Below, one piece after another: positions 1 through 9,504 of a stretch of 55,028 bases of DNA. Every line of letters begins with the position of its first letter. Within the stretch, counting starts at the first letter, position 1. The translations under genes were made by a program, and so were the position numbers. The notes beneath the pieces are model-generated. The model did no database searches, was not told where the DNA came from, and was given only the letters and a program-made list of their open reading frames with translations. The DNA is from an uncultured Clostridia bacterium (lineage in GTDB: Bacteria; Bacillota; Clostridia; Oscillospirales; Acutalibacteraceae): the NCBI GenBank assembly GCA_947644325.1, contig CANRZD010000003.1, forward strand, positions 1 through 55,028, read 5' to 3'.

Positions 1-1158
1 AAGGCGGCGGCGAAGCGAATTCAGGAGCAAAGCAAGGTGTTCGTGGTTATCGGCATCGGCGGGTCTTACCTGGGGGCCCGGGCCGCCATTGAGTTTTTGA
101 AGTCTGACCGCTACAACGACAAGAAGAAGGACACGCCGGACATCTACTTTACCGGTAATTCCATCAGCTCCACCGCCCTGCAGGAGCTGGTGTCCCTCTG
201 CGAGGGCCGTGACATTTCCATCAACATGATCTCAAAGTCCGGCACCACTACAGAGCCCGCCATCGCTTTCCGGGTCTTCCGTGAGCTGCTGGAAAAGAAG
301 TACGGCAAAGAGGGCGCCAAGGAGCGCATCTTCTGCACCACCGATAAGGCTAAGGGCACCCTCAAGCAGCTGGCCGACAAAGAGGGATACGAGACCTTTG
401 TGGTGCCCGACAACGTGGGCGGCCGCTTCTCTGTGCTGACCGCCGTGGGCCTTTTGCCCATCGCCGTGGCCGGGGCGGATATCGACGCCCTGATGAAGGG
501 CGCCGCCAAAGCCATGAAGCTCTATAACGACCCGGACCTTACGAAAAACGACTGCTACAAATACGCCGCCCTTCGCAACATCCTGTACCGCAAGGGCAAG
601 TCCATGGAGATCATGGTCAGCTACGAGCCCCGCTACACCATGATGAACGAGTGGTGGAAGCAGCTCTACGGCGAGAGCGAGGGCAAGGACCAGAAGGGCC
701 TGTTCCCGGCCTCTGTGGTGTTCTCCACTGACCTGCACTCTTTGGGGCAGTTCATCCAGGACGGCTCCCGGGTTATGTTCGAGACCGTGGTGCTCATCGA
801 CACCCCCAAGTACGAGGTGACCCTGGGCAACGACCCCGAGAACGTGGACGGCCTCAACTACCTGGAGGGCCGCACCATGGCCTATATCAACCAGAAGGCC
901 TTCGAGGGCACCGTGCTGGCCCACACAGACGGCGGCGTGCCCAATATGGTGCTGCACGTGCCCGATTTCAGCGAGGAGAGCTTGGGCGAGCTCATCTACT
1001 TCTTCGAGAAGGCCTGCGCCGTCTCCGGCTACATGCTGGGGGTCAACCCCTTCAACCAGCCCGGCGTGGAGAGCTACAAGAAGAACATGTTCGCCCTTTT
1101 GGGCAAGCCCGGCTACGAAGACCAGAAGGAGGCCCTGGAGGCCCGCCTGAACGGCTAA
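1..1158 (+). CDS. pgi: Glucose-6-phosphate isomerase, 5' end truncated by window edge
   Basis: Open frame continues upstream of the track's Met; [27 protein letters not shown] and [16 protein letters not shown] motifs. Confidence 0.96.
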   Translation, partial: KAAAKRIQEQSKVFVVIGIGGSYLGARAAIEFLKSDRYNDKKKDTPDIYFTGNSISSTALQELVSLCEGRDISINMISKSGTTTEPAIAFRVFRELLEKKYGKEGAKERIFCTTDKAKGTLKQLADKEGYETFVVPDNVGGRFSVLTAVGLLPIAVAGADIDALMKGAAKAMKLYNDPDLTKNDCYKYAALRNILYRKGKSMEIMVSYEPRYTMMNEWWKQLYGESEGKDQKGLFPASVVFSTDLHSLGQFIQDGSRVMFETVVLIDTPKYEVTLGNDPENVDGLNYLEGRTMAYINQKAFEGTVLAHTDGGVPNMVLHVPDFSEESLGELIYFFEKACAVSGYMLGVNPFNQPGVESYKKNMFALLGKPGYEDQKEALEARLNG

Positions 1159-1224
1159 AACCTAGGAAAAAACCGTACCCCAGGCCCCGCCGGGGGCGGA
1201 ATGAAAATAAAGGAGAGTTGTATT

Positions 1225-1638
1225 ATGGTCACTCTTTTGACAGGCAAGAAGGGTTCCGGCAAAACAAAGAAGCTCATCGAGCTGGCCAAGGAGGCCGTGG
1301 AGAAGTCTAACGGCAACGTGGTCCTCATCGAAAAAGGCAAGAAGCTTACCTATAACCTGCCCTATTCCGTCCGTCTGGTAGATTCGGACGCCTACGACGT
1401 AAAGGGCGCGGACGCCCTTCTGGGCTTCATCAGCGGCATCTGCGCCGGCAACTACGACGTTACCGACGTGTTCCTGGATTCCACCCTGAAGATCACCGGC
1501 ACCGACGCCTCTGTGTGCGAGGCCCTGGTGGCGGAGCTCAAGAAGCTCAGCGCCGCCGCCGAGACGAACTTCGTGGTCTCCATCTCCGCCGGCGAGGACG
1601 AGATCCCCGCCTCTGTGCAGGACTGCGTGCTGAAGTAA
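1225..1638 (+). CDS. Conserved hypothetical protein with Walker-A-like P-loop
   Basis: ORF MVTLLTGKKGSGKTKKLIELA...; ATG at 1225 preceded by AAAGGAGAG Shine-Dalgarno; GxxGSGKT motif. Confidence 0.75.
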   Translation: MVTLLTGKKGSGKTKKLIELAKEAVEKSNGNVVLIEKGKKLTYNLPYSVRLVDSDAYDVKGADALLGFISGICAGNYDVTDVFLDSTLKITGTDASVCEALVAELKKLSAAAETNFVVSISAGEDEIPASVQDCVLK

Positions 1639-1649
1639 CGAAAAAGGAG

Positions 1650-1686
1650 CCGCCGCGGGCCCGTGAAAGCCTGCGGCGGTCTTTTT
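1650..1686. terminator. Intrinsic terminator, probably bidirectional between convergent genes
   Basis: CCGCCGC...GCGGCGG stem followed by CTTTTTA on +; A-run on the opposite side. Confidence 0.75.
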
Positions 1687-1825
1687 ATTCTTTGTTTTCT
1701 TCGCTTTTAGGGCAGTACTTTTCGTTTCCAGACTCGATGTAAATGAGAAAGTCGTTGATCTTCTTTTCCTCCCAGCCCGCAGCCCGCAGGCCCAGAAGGA
1801 ACCGGGTCATTTCCTGCATGGTCAT
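1685..1825 (-). CDS. Small 46-aa protein of unknown function (absent from ORF track because of length)
   Basis: Minus-strand ORF MTMQEMTRFLLGLRAAGWEEKKINDFLIYIESGNEKYCPKSEENKE*; AGAAAGGAG SD upstream of ATG; own TTGACA-16-TATAAT promoter. Confidence 0.7.
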   Translation of the reverse strand: MTMQEMTRFLLGLRAAGWEEKKINDFLIYIESGNEKYCPKSEENKE

Positions 1826-1869
1826 AAAAAGAACGCTCCTTTCTAAAGGTGGTGGTGTCTTCTGCCTTT

Positions 1870-1897
1870 ATTATACCATATACGGGAGAATTGTCAA
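1870..1897 (-). promoter_or_regulatory. Sigma-A-type promoter for the 46-aa small ORF
   Basis: Minus strand TTGACA (1897-1892), 16-nt spacer, TATAAT (1875-1870). Confidence 0.75.
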
Positions 1898-1916
1898 ACA
1901 CAGGCCCAAAAAAAGC

Positions 1917-1945
1917 TTGACAAACCCCCTGCCGTTTATTATAAT
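1917..1945 (+). promoter_or_regulatory. Sigma-A-type promoter for DUF177-rpmF
   Basis: TTGACA 1917-1922, 17-nt spacer, TATAAT 1940-1945. Confidence 0.8.
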
Positions 1946-2000
1946 ATATCAGTACGGTATACGGGGTTTTGCCCCATCACAGGAAAGGGACTCAAACAGC

Positions 2001-2507
2001 GTGATATTGGATCTCAAGCGGTTCTTCCAGTCAGACGGGCTCTCGGAAAAGCTCACACACGCCATAGACATGGTCGGTATGGAATTGGGCGGTGTCAAGC
2101 CGTTTTGTGCGCCGGTAAAGGCGGAGGTGGAGCTTACGTCCTTTGGGGGCTCTGTGGCTTTGGAGGCGCAGGTGGGGTTTCCCCTCACCATGCCCTGCGA
2201 CCGGTGCTGCGAGGTGTTCACGCGGGAGTATGCCTATCGGTTTTCCCACGCCATTGTGCGCGAGCTGGCGTCCAGTGAAGATGACGGCGAGTTCATCTTA
2301 GTGGAAGACGGCAGGCTGGACCTGGACGGGCTCTTGCGGGAGGACATCCTCCTGGAGCTGCCGGGGAAGTTCCTGTGTCGGGAGGACTGCGCGGGCCTGT
2401 GCCCGAAGTGTGGAAAAAACCTCAACGAAGGCCCATGCGGCTGCAGCCAGCGGGAGATTGACCCCCGGTGGGAGGCGCTGAAAGGGTTTTTCGGGCCGGA
2501 AGAGTAA
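2001..2507 (+). CDS. DUF177 / YceD family protein
   Basis: GTG start; VILDLKRFFQ..., CDRCCEVF, CREDCAGLCPKCGKNLNEGPCGC; immediately upstream of rpmF. Confidence 0.88.
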   Translation: MILDLKRFFQSDGLSEKLTHAIDMVGMELGGVKPFCAPVKAEVELTSFGGSVALEAQVGFPLTMPCDRCCEVFTREYAYRFSHAIVRELASSEDDGEFILVEDGRLDLDGLLREDILLELPGKFLCREDCAGLCPKCGKNLNEGPCGCSQREIDPRWEALKGFFGPEE

Positions 2508-2563
2508 GAAACGAGAAGCGGCGGGCCTCCGCCTGCTTCAGAAAGATAAGGGAGGTGACCCTC

Positions 2564-2746
2564 ATGGCAGTACCCAAGGGAAAGGTATCCAGCGCAAGAC
2601 AGAACAAGCGGCGTTCCAACGTGTGGAAGCTCCAGGCTCCCGCTTTGTCGAAATGCCCTCAGTGCGGAGAATACAAGGCACCTCACAGAGTATGCGGAAA
2701 CTGCGGCACCTACAACGGGCGCGTGGTAGTGAAGAAAGACGCATAA
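2564..2746 (+). CDS. rpmF: 50S ribosomal protein L32
   Basis: MAVPKGKVSSARQNKRRSN... CPQCGEYKAPHRVCGNCGTYNGR. Confidence 0.97.
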   Translation: MAVPKGKVSSARQNKRRSNVWKLQAPALSKCPQCGEYKAPHRVCGNCGTYNGRVVVKKDA

Positions 2747-2811
2747 GCTTGGAAGCCAAGGGGAGGGAACGCGTGTGCGCTCCCTCCTTTACCTTTATGG
2801 AGGTGTGCCGC

Positions 2812-4161
2812 ATGGCCGTAACAATAGAAGGGGTAGAGCCCCGCAGCCGGGCGGAGAAGCTGGGCATCCTGCCGGGGGACGTGCTGGTGTCCATCAACGG
2901 CCACGAGATCGGGGACGTGCTGGACTACCGCTTTTTCGAGACAGAGCGCCAGCTGCGCCTGCAGCTCACCCGGGGGCGCGCGCCTCTGGCCCTGACGCTC
3001 AAGAAGCCCCAGTACGCGGCCCTGGGCCTTACCTTTTCCTCTTATCTCATGGACGAGCAGCGCTCCTGCCGCAACAAGTGCATCTTCTGCTTCATCGACC
3101 AGCTGCCCCCGGGCCTGCGGGAGACCCTGTACTTCAAGGATGACGATGACCGGCTCTCTTTCCTGTTCGGCAATTACATCACCCTGACGAACATCGACGA
3201 CCGGGAGGTAGACCGGATCTTACAAATGCACATCAGCCCCATCAACGTCTCTGTGCACACCATGGACCCAGAGCTGCGCTGCAAAATGATGCAGAACCGC
3301 TTTGCCGGGGAGGCCCTGCGGCACCTGTACCGGCTGGCCCGGGGCGGCGTTCAGCTCAACTGCCAGATCGTGCTGTGCCCCGGCGTAAACGACGGGGAGC
3401 ACCTTATCCACACCTTAGAGGAGCTTTTTTCCCTGGGCCCGGGGCTTCTCAGCGTGGCCTGCGTGCCCGTGGGCCTCACCCGCTACCGGCAGGGCCTGTA
3501 CCCTTTAGAGCCTTTTGACCGCCAGTCAGCGGCGGCCGCCCTGGATATTCTGGAGGCATACGGTGAAAAATTCTTACAGGAGCGGGGGGCCCGCACGGTC
3601 TTCCCCTCCGACGAATTCTATCTCATCGCCCAGCGCCCCCTGCCGCCCTTAGAGTTCTACGAGGACCTGCCCCAGATAGAAAACGGCGTGGGCATGCTGC
3701 GGGATTTAGAAGACGCCTTCCTGTGGGCCCTGGAGGAGTCATCGCCCCTAAAGGCCCCCCGCAAGGTCACCATCCCCACCGGGGAGGCGGCGTTCGCGTT
3801 TCTCGACGCCATGCTGGACGCCGCCCGGAAGAAGCACCCGGGGCTCGTGATAGACCTGGTGCCCGTGCACAACGACTTTTTCGGCGGCTCGGTGGACGTG
3901 ACGGGGCTCCTCACCGGGGGGGACATCCTGAAGAATCTAAAAGGCCGTGACCTGGGCGACGAAGTGCTCATCGCCGGGAATATGCTGAAAGCCGGGGAAG
4001 ATATCTTCCTGGACGACGTGACGCTCCCAGAGCTGTCAGAAGCCCTGGGCGTGCCCGCCCGCCGGGTGCCCAACACCGGCGAGGCCCTGTGCGCGGCGCT
4101 GCTGGGCAAGGAAACGTCTACCCATGACGGACAGAACCCCTATGAAGGGGCCGGAATGTAA
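2812..4161 (+). CDS. DUF512 family radical SAM / PDZ-like protein
   Basis: PDZ-like N-terminus, CRNKCIFCFIDQLPPGLRETLYFKDDDDRLSFL FeS motif; adjacent to der. Confidence 0.9.
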   Translation: MAVTIEGVEPRSRAEKLGILPGDVLVSINGHEIGDVLDYRFFETERQLRLQLTRGRAPLALTLKKPQYAALGLTFSSYLMDEQRSCRNKCIFCFIDQLPPGLRETLYFKDDDDRLSFLFGNYITLTNIDDREVDRILQMHISPINVSVHTMDPELRCKMMQNRFAGEALRHLYRLARGGVQLNCQIVLCPGVNDGEHLIHTLEELFSLGPGLLSVACVPVGLTRYRQGLYPLEPFDRQSAAAALDILEAYGEKFLQERGARTVFPSDEFYLIAQRPLPPLEFYEDLPQIENGVGMLRDLEDAFLWALEESSPLKAPRKVTIPTGEAAFAFLDAMLDAARKKHPGLVIDLVPVHNDFFGGSVDVTGLLTGGDILKNLKGRDLGDEVLIAGNMLKAGEDIFLDDVTLPELSEALGVPARRVPNTGEALCAALLGKETSTHDGQNPYEGAGM

Positions 4162-4174
4162 AGGAGGGACCAGT

Positions 4175-5497
4175 GTGAAACCAATCGTAGCCATCGTAGG
4201 CAGGCCCAATGTGGGCAAGTCCACGCTGTTCAATAAGATCGTGGGGAAGCGGCTGTCCATTGTGGAGGACACCCCTGGCGTCACCCGGGACCGTGTTTTC
4301 GGCAGCACAGAGTGGTGCGGCAAGGCCTTTTCCCTGGTGGACACCGGGGGCATCGAGCCCGCCTCCAAGGACATCCTGCTGACCCAGATGCGGGAGCAGG
4401 CCCAGCTGGCCATCGATTCCGCCTCGGCCATTATCCTGGTCACAGACGTGCGCTCCGGGGTCACCGCCACGGATATGGACGTGGCAGGCATGCTGCAGAA
4501 AAGCGGCCTGCCCGTGATCCTCTGCGTAAATAAATGCGACAGCGTAGGCGACCCCCCGGCGGAGTTCTACGAGTTCTACAACCTGGGCCTGGGGGACCCG
4601 GTGATGGTGTCCTCCGTGCACGGCCACGGCACCGGCGACCTTCTGGACCGCGTGTGCGAGAACCTGCCCGAAACCCACGAGGAGGACGAGGAGGGCGATA
4701 TCATCAAGGTGGCCGTCATCGGCAAGCCCAACGTGGGCAAGTCGTCACTGGTCAACAAGGTCTCCGGCGAGAACCGCTGCATCGTCTCCGACATAGCGGG
4801 CACCACCCGGGACGCGGTGGATACGACAATCGAGAACCAGCACGGCGTCTTTACTTTTATCGACACCGCGGGCCTGCGCCGCAAGAGCAAGGTGGAGGAC
4901 GCCATCGAGCACTACAGCAACCTGCGGGCGGAAATGGCCGTAGAGCGGGCCGACGTGTGCCTCATTCTCATCGATGCCCAGGTGGGCTTTACCGAGCAGG
5001 ACTCCAAGGTGGCGGGCATCGCCCACGAGGCGGGCAAGGCCTGCATCGTCTGCGTGAACAAGTGGGACGCCGTGGAAAAGGACGGCAAAACCATGCAGGA
5101 AATGCAGAAGAAGCTGGAGCAGGACTTCTCCTTCATGTCCTACGCGCCCATCCTCTTTATCTCCGCCAAGACCGGCCAGCGCCTGGACAAGATGTTTGAG
5201 CTCATCAAATCCGCCGCCGCCAACAATGCCATGCGCGTCACCACCGGCACCTTAAACGACATCTTGGCCCAGGCCACCGCCCGGGTGCAGCCCCCCACAG
5301 ACAAGGGCAAGCGCCTGAAGATCTTCTACATGACCCAGGCCAGCACAAAGCCCCCCACGTTCGTGTGCTTTGTCAACGACCACGAGCTTTTCCACTTCTC
5401 CTACCAGCGGTATCTGGAGAACCGCATCCGGGAGACCTTCGGCCTTATGGGCACGCCCATCCGCTTCCTGGTGCGGGAGCGGGGGGAGCAAAAGTAA
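4175..5497 (+). CDS. der: GTPase Der (EngA)
   Basis: Two GTPase domains: VGRPNVGKSTLFN and IGKPNVGKSSLVN; GTG start after AGGAGG. Confidence 0.96.
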   Translation: MKPIVAIVGRPNVGKSTLFNKIVGKRLSIVEDTPGVTRDRVFGSTEWCGKAFSLVDTGGIEPASKDILLTQMREQAQLAIDSASAIILVTDVRSGVTATDMDVAGMLQKSGLPVILCVNKCDSVGDPPAEFYEFYNLGLGDPVMVSSVHGHGTGDLLDRVCENLPETHEEDEEGDIIKVAVIGKPNVGKSSLVNKVSGENRCIVSDIAGTTRDAVDTTIENQHGVFTFIDTAGLRRKSKVEDAIEHYSNLRAEMAVERADVCLILIDAQVGFTEQDSKVAGIAHEAGKACIVCVNKWDAVEKDGKTMQEMQKKLEQDFSFMSYAPILFISAKTGQRLDKMFELIKSAAANNAMRVTTGTLNDILAQATARVQPPTDKGKRLKIFYMTQASTKPPTFVCFVNDHELFHFSYQRYLENRIRETFGLMGTPIRFLVRERGEQK

Positions 5498-5513
5498 GAA
5501 AGGAGCCAAGACT

Positions 5514-6212
5514 ATGGTAAACGAAAACGGGATCAATGGCATTTTCCTGCTGGGGCTTCTGGCCTGCGCGGCGGTGGGCTACCTGCTGGGCAGCATCAAC
5601 ACCGCCATTATCGTCACCAGGCTCTTCAAAGGAAAGGAGGATATCCGCAACTTCGGCAGCGGCAACGCGGGCATGACGAACGTGCTGCGCAGCGTGGGCA
5701 AGCTGCCCGCCCTGCTCACCTTTATCGGCGATTTCCTCAAGAACGTGTGCGCTGTGCTTTTAGGCTGGCTCATCATTTGCGGAATTCTGCACGGCTGCCA
5801 GGAGATCACCCAGGCGGGCAAATATGTGGCCGGGGTGTTCTGCGTGGTGGGGCACATCTTCCCCCTGTACTACGGCTTCCGGGGCGGCAAGGGCGTGGTG
5901 GCCGCCGCCGCCATGATATTGCTGGTAGACTGGCGCGTCTTCCTGCTGGTCATCGCCACCTTCCTCCTCATGTTCATCTGGAAGCGCATCGTGTCCCTTG
6001 CCTCCATCACCTGCGCCGCCACTTACCCCGTCTACACCTTCCTCATGGTCTATTTCTTCGACTACAAAGCCGCCGGCCACTCCCTGGGCTACCTCCTGTT
6101 CATCACCGGCGCATCCCTGTTTTTGGGCCTTCTGGTGCTCATCAAGCATCGCTCGAACATAGGCCGCCTGCGCCGGGGCGAGGAAAAGCCCGTGGCCTTC
6201 GGAAAAAAATAA
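5514..6212 (+). CDS. plsY: Glycerol-3-phosphate acyltransferase PlsY
   Basis: YLLGSINTAIIVTRLFKGKEDIRNFGSGNAGMTNVLR, FRGGKGVV. Confidence 0.93.
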   Translation: MVNENGINGIFLLGLLACAAVGYLLGSINTAIIVTRLFKGKEDIRNFGSGNAGMTNVLRSVGKLPALLTFIGDFLKNVCAVLLGWLIICGILHGCQEITQAGKYVAGVFCVVGHIFPLYYGFRGGKGVVAAAAMILLVDWRVFLLVIATFLLMFIWKRIVSLASITCAATYPVYTFLMVYFFDYKAAGHSLGYLLFITGASLFLGLLVLIKHRSNIGRLRRGEEKPVAFGKK

Positions 6213-6226
6213 AAGGAGAACATATT

Positions 6227-6703
6227 ATGGACTGTACATTCAAAACCCCGGAAGGGAATTTCAACTACCGGGTGGCCGGGGTGGTCCGCCATAAAGACCG
6301 CCTGCTCGTCATGAAAGAGGAGCAAACGCCCCACTGGTATCTGCCCGGCGGCCGGGTAAACCTGAATGAAAGCGCCGAAGCCGCCCTCCGGCGGGAATTC
6401 CAGGAGGAGCTGGGCCTGCCCGCCACACTCCAGCGCCCCCTGTGGCTGGCGGAAAGCTTCTTCGTTCTGGAAGGGAAAAATGAAAAATTCCACGAACTTT
6501 GCCTCTATTATTTGGTGGATCTGCCCTATGCCGATCTCCCCCAGACAGACGCCTGGACCCAGAAAGACAGCGACGGAAATGAACACATCTACCGCTGGCT
6601 GACGCCGGAGGAGGTGCGGGGGGAAAAACTCTACCCCGTGTGCCTGAAAGAGACCTTCCCGAACCTCCCGGAGCACTTGGAAATAGTGACAGTTTTCGAG
6701 TAA
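6227..6703 (+). CDS. NUDIX hydrolase
   Basis: GGRVNLNESAEAALRREFQEELG Nudix box. Confidence 0.92.
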   Translation: MDCTFKTPEGNFNYRVAGVVRHKDRLLVMKEEQTPHWYLPGGRVNLNESAEAALRREFQEELGLPATLQRPLWLAESFFVLEGKNEKFHELCLYYLVDLPYADLPQTDAWTQKDSDGNEHIYRWLTPEEVRGEKLYPVCLKETFPNLPEHLEIVTVFE

Positions 6704-6793
6704 AAACGAAGCAAAAAATAGGCAAAATAAGCAAAAAGTCCGAAAAAATTTCAGTTAATCCGGCATTTTGAGAATCTATCCTGCTGGATGAAC

Positions 6794-6822
6794 TTGACTT
6801 TTTCGCCGCGATGTATTATTAT
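6794..6822 (+). promoter_or_regulatory. Promoter upstream of murA
   Basis: TTGACT-17-TATTAT. Confidence 0.7.
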
Positions 6823-6899
6823 AGAGTTCAACCCACATACTAAGTTATGTAAATCGAAATCTTTCAGACCGGGCGGACCGGCCGTTAGGAAGTGGAATT

Positions 6900-8192
6900 T
6901 TGGATAAATATGTGATTCATGGCGGCAAACGCCTGGAAGGCTCAGTAAACATCAGCGGAGCGAAGAACGCGGCGGTGGCCATTCTGCCCGCCACCATTCT
7001 GGCAGATTCCCCCTGCCGCATCGAGAACCTGCCGGACATTTCGGACGTAAAGACTTTGACCTATATCCTGGAGGAAATGGGGGCCCAGGTGGAGTACCTG
7101 GACCGCCACACCGTGGTCATCGACCCCCGGCCCATCCACATCGACGGCGTGTGCGCCGACGAGGCCCGCAGCATCCGCGCCTCTTATTATCTCATCGGCG
7201 CTCTGCTGGGCCGCTGCGGGCGGGCCTCTGTGCCCCTGCCCGGCGGGTGCAACTTCAGCGTGCGCCCCATCGACCAGCACTTAAAGGGCTTTGAGGTGCT
7301 GGGCTGCCGCCACAGCCTGGACAGCGGCGGCATGATCTCCGTGGCCGCCAAGGACGGCGAGCTGCACGGGGCCAACATCTACCTGGACGTGCGCAGCGTA
7401 GGGGCCACCATCAATATCATCTTAGCCACTGTAAAAGCCCGGGGCCTGACCATTATTGAAAACGCCGCCCGCGAGCCCCACGTGGTAGACCTTGCAAACT
7501 TCTTAAACACCATGGGCGCCGACATCCTGGGCGCCGGAACGGATACCATCAAAATCCACGGCGTGCAAAAGCTGCGCGGCGCTTCCTACACCATCATCCC
7601 CGACCAGATAGAGGCCGGCACCTACATGGTAGCCGCAGCCGCCACCGGCGGCGACGTGACTGTCCGCAACGTGACCCCCAAGCACCTGGAGTCCATCTCC
7701 GCCAAGCTGGCGGAAATGGGCGCGGCTATAGAGGAGGGCGACGACAGCGTCCGCGTCTACAACAAGGGCCCCCTGCGCCGCTGCACCGTAAAGACCATGA
7801 CCCACCCCGGCTTCCCCACGGACATGCAGCCCCAGATCACCACCCTGCTCTCTGTGGTGCCCGGCACCAGCATGGTCATCGAAAGCATCTACGACACCCG
7901 CTTCAAGTACGTGGACGAGCTGAGCCGCATGGGCGCGCAGATCACCGTGGACGGCAAAATGGCCATCATAGAGGGCGTGCCCAAGCTGAAAGGCGCCCCC
8001 GTGAAAGCCCTGGACCTGCGGGCCGGGGCCGCCATGGTCATCGCGGGCCTCATTGCCGAGGGCACCACCCAGGTGGAAAACATCCAGTATATCGAGCGGG
8101 GCTACGAAACCATCGTGGACAAGCTGGCCGGCCTCGGGGCTGACATCTATCTCAAAAAAGGCCCCGACCGCGAGATCGCCAAAATCGGCTGA
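6900..8192 (+). CDS. murA: UDP-N-acetylglucosamine 1-carboxyvinyltransferase
   Basis: TTG start; GGKRLEGSVNISGAKNAAVAILPA; EPT-family length. Confidence 0.95.
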   Translation: MDKYVIHGGKRLEGSVNISGAKNAAVAILPATILADSPCRIENLPDISDVKTLTYILEEMGAQVEYLDRHTVVIDPRPIHIDGVCADEARSIRASYYLIGALLGRCGRASVPLPGGCNFSVRPIDQHLKGFEVLGCRHSLDSGGMISVAAKDGELHGANIYLDVRSVGATINIILATVKARGLTIIENAAREPHVVDLANFLNTMGADILGAGTDTIKIHGVQKLRGASYTIIPDQIEAGTYMVAAAATGGDVTVRNVTPKHLESISAKLAEMGAAIEEGDDSVRVYNKGPLRRCTVKTMTHPGFPTDMQPQITTLLSVVPGTSMVIESIYDTRFKYVDELSRMGAQITVDGKMAIIEGVPKLKGAPVKALDLRAGAAMVIAGLIAEGTTQVENIQYIERGYETIVDKLAGLGADIYLKKGPDREIAKIG

Positions 8193-8201
8193 GGAAGCGC
8201 C

Positions 8202-8984
8202 ATGGCAAGAGTCTGTCCGCTGTTCTCGGGAAGCACCGGGAACAGCTATTACATAGGAAGCCGCTCGGCAGGGGTGCTCATAGACGCGGGGAGGAGCGCC
8301 CGGCAGATAGAGGGGATGCTGAAGCTGTGCGCCATCGACCCGCTGGCGGTGCACGGCATTTTTGTGACCCATGAGCATACGGACCATGTGTCGGGCCTGC
8401 GGGTCTTCGCGAAGAAATACGGCGTGCCCGTGTTCTGCACCCCCGGCACCCTGGGGGCTCTGGGCACATCTACCGCCGAAATAGAAGTGCGCCCCCTGCC
8501 CCAGGAGCTGGAGCTGGGCGGCATGGAGATCACCCACTTTCCCACCTCTCACGACTGCGTAGAGCCTGTGGGCTACCGGGTGCGCACCGCCGACGGCCGG
8601 GTCATCGCCCTGGCCACCGATACCGGGGTGCTGACAGAGGACGTAAAAACCGGCCTCCTGGGGGCTGACCTAGTGATCTTAGAGTCCAACCACGACGTGG
8701 ACATGCTGCGCTTCGGCCCCTACCCGTACCCCTTAAAGCAGCGGGTGCTGTCCGACCGGGGCCACCTCTCCAATGCCGCCTGCGCCGCCTTCCTGCCGGA
8801 GCTCTTAAAGAGCGGCACCCGGCGCTTTGTCTTGGCCCATCTCAGCCGCCAGAACAACACCCCGGACCTGGCCCTGCAGACCGCCCAGTCCGCCCTGGTG
8901 CAGGCGGGGGCTGTGCCGGAGGTAGACTTCCTCCTGCAGGCCGCCCCGGTGGAAAACCGCACCGGCGCGTCCATCCTTCTGTAG
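8202..8984 (+). CDS. MBL-fold metallohydrolase (YycJ/WalJ-like)
   Basis: LFSGSTGNSYYIG, THEHTDHVSGL, ATDTG, ESNHD motifs. Confidence 0.88.
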   Translation: MARVCPLFSGSTGNSYYIGSRSAGVLIDAGRSARQIEGMLKLCAIDPLAVHGIFVTHEHTDHVSGLRVFAKKYGVPVFCTPGTLGALGTSTAEIEVRPLPQELELGGMEITHFPTSHDCVEPVGYRVRTADGRVIALATDTGVLTEDVKTGLLGADLVILESNHDVDMLRFGPYPYPLKQRVLSDRGHLSNAACAAFLPELLKSGTRRFVLAHLSRQNNTPDLALQTAQSALVQAGAVPEVDFLLQAAPVENRTGASILL

Positions 8985-8993
8985 GTGTGGCAT

Positions 8994-9464
8994 ATGCTGG
9001 CGGTAAAGATCGCCTGCGTGGGCAGGCTCAAGGAGCGCTACTGGCGGGAGGCCGTGGCCGAATATGAAAAACGCCTGGGCCCCTTCTGCAGGCTGGAGAT
9101 CATCGAAATACCGGAAGCCCGCCTGCCCCAGGCCCCCAGCCCCGGGGACATCGCCCAGGCCCTGGATAGGGAAGGGGAGCAGCTGCTGCAAAAGTGCGCG
9201 GGCACCATCTGCCCCCTTTGTATCGAAGGAAAGCTCCTGGACTCCCCGGGCCTCGCAAAGCTTCTGGAAAAGGCCATGCTGTCCCCCGGGGCCGTCAGCT
9301 TCGTCATCGGCAGCTCCCACGGCCTCTCTGACAAGGTGAAGCGGGCCGGGCCGGGCTTCTCCCTGTCGCCCATGACCTTCCCCCACCAGCTGGCCCGGGT
9401 CATGCTCTGTGAGCAGCTGTACCGGGGCTTCCAGATCCTCTCCGGCACCAAATACCACAAATAA
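8994..9464 (+). CDS. rlmH: 23S rRNA (pseudouridine1915-N3)-methyltransferase RlmH
   Basis: AVKIACVGRLKERYW..., FVIGSSHGLS, SLSPMTFPHQLARVMLCEQLYRGFQILSGTKYHK. Confidence 0.96.
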   Translation: MLAVKIACVGRLKERYWREAVAEYEKRLGPFCRLEIIEIPEARLPQAPSPGDIAQALDREGEQLLQKCAGTICPLCIEGKLLDSPGLAKLLEKAMLSPGAVSFVIGSSHGLSDKVKRAGPGFSLSPMTFPHQLARVMLCEQLYRGFQILSGTKYHK

Positions 9465-9468
9465 AAGA

Positions 9469-9497
9469 GCCCCGTCCGTTAGGACAGGGCCCTTTTT
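9469..9497. terminator. Intrinsic terminator downstream of rlmH
   Basis: GCCCCGTCC-GTTA-GGACAGGGC hairpin (one mismatch) then CCTTTTTAT. Confidence 0.75.
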
Positions 9498-9504
9498 ATG
9501 CCGT

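Noticed and set aside
144-957. Long antisense ORFs within pgi (123 aa and 241 aa)
   Set aside because: Shadow ORFs from high-GC codon usage; His/Gly/Val or Ser/Thr/Arg-rich low-information translations; the + strand frame is clearly pgi. The same applies to most antisense/out-of-frame ORFs in the track (e.g. 7503-8552 -, 18273-19073 +, 38532-39656 +, 45794-46813 -, 46330-47247 +).
6841-6900. GC-rich ACCGGGCGGACCGGCCG segment before murA as a riboswitch
   Set aside because: Only short weak pairing, no U-tract and no recognised motif.
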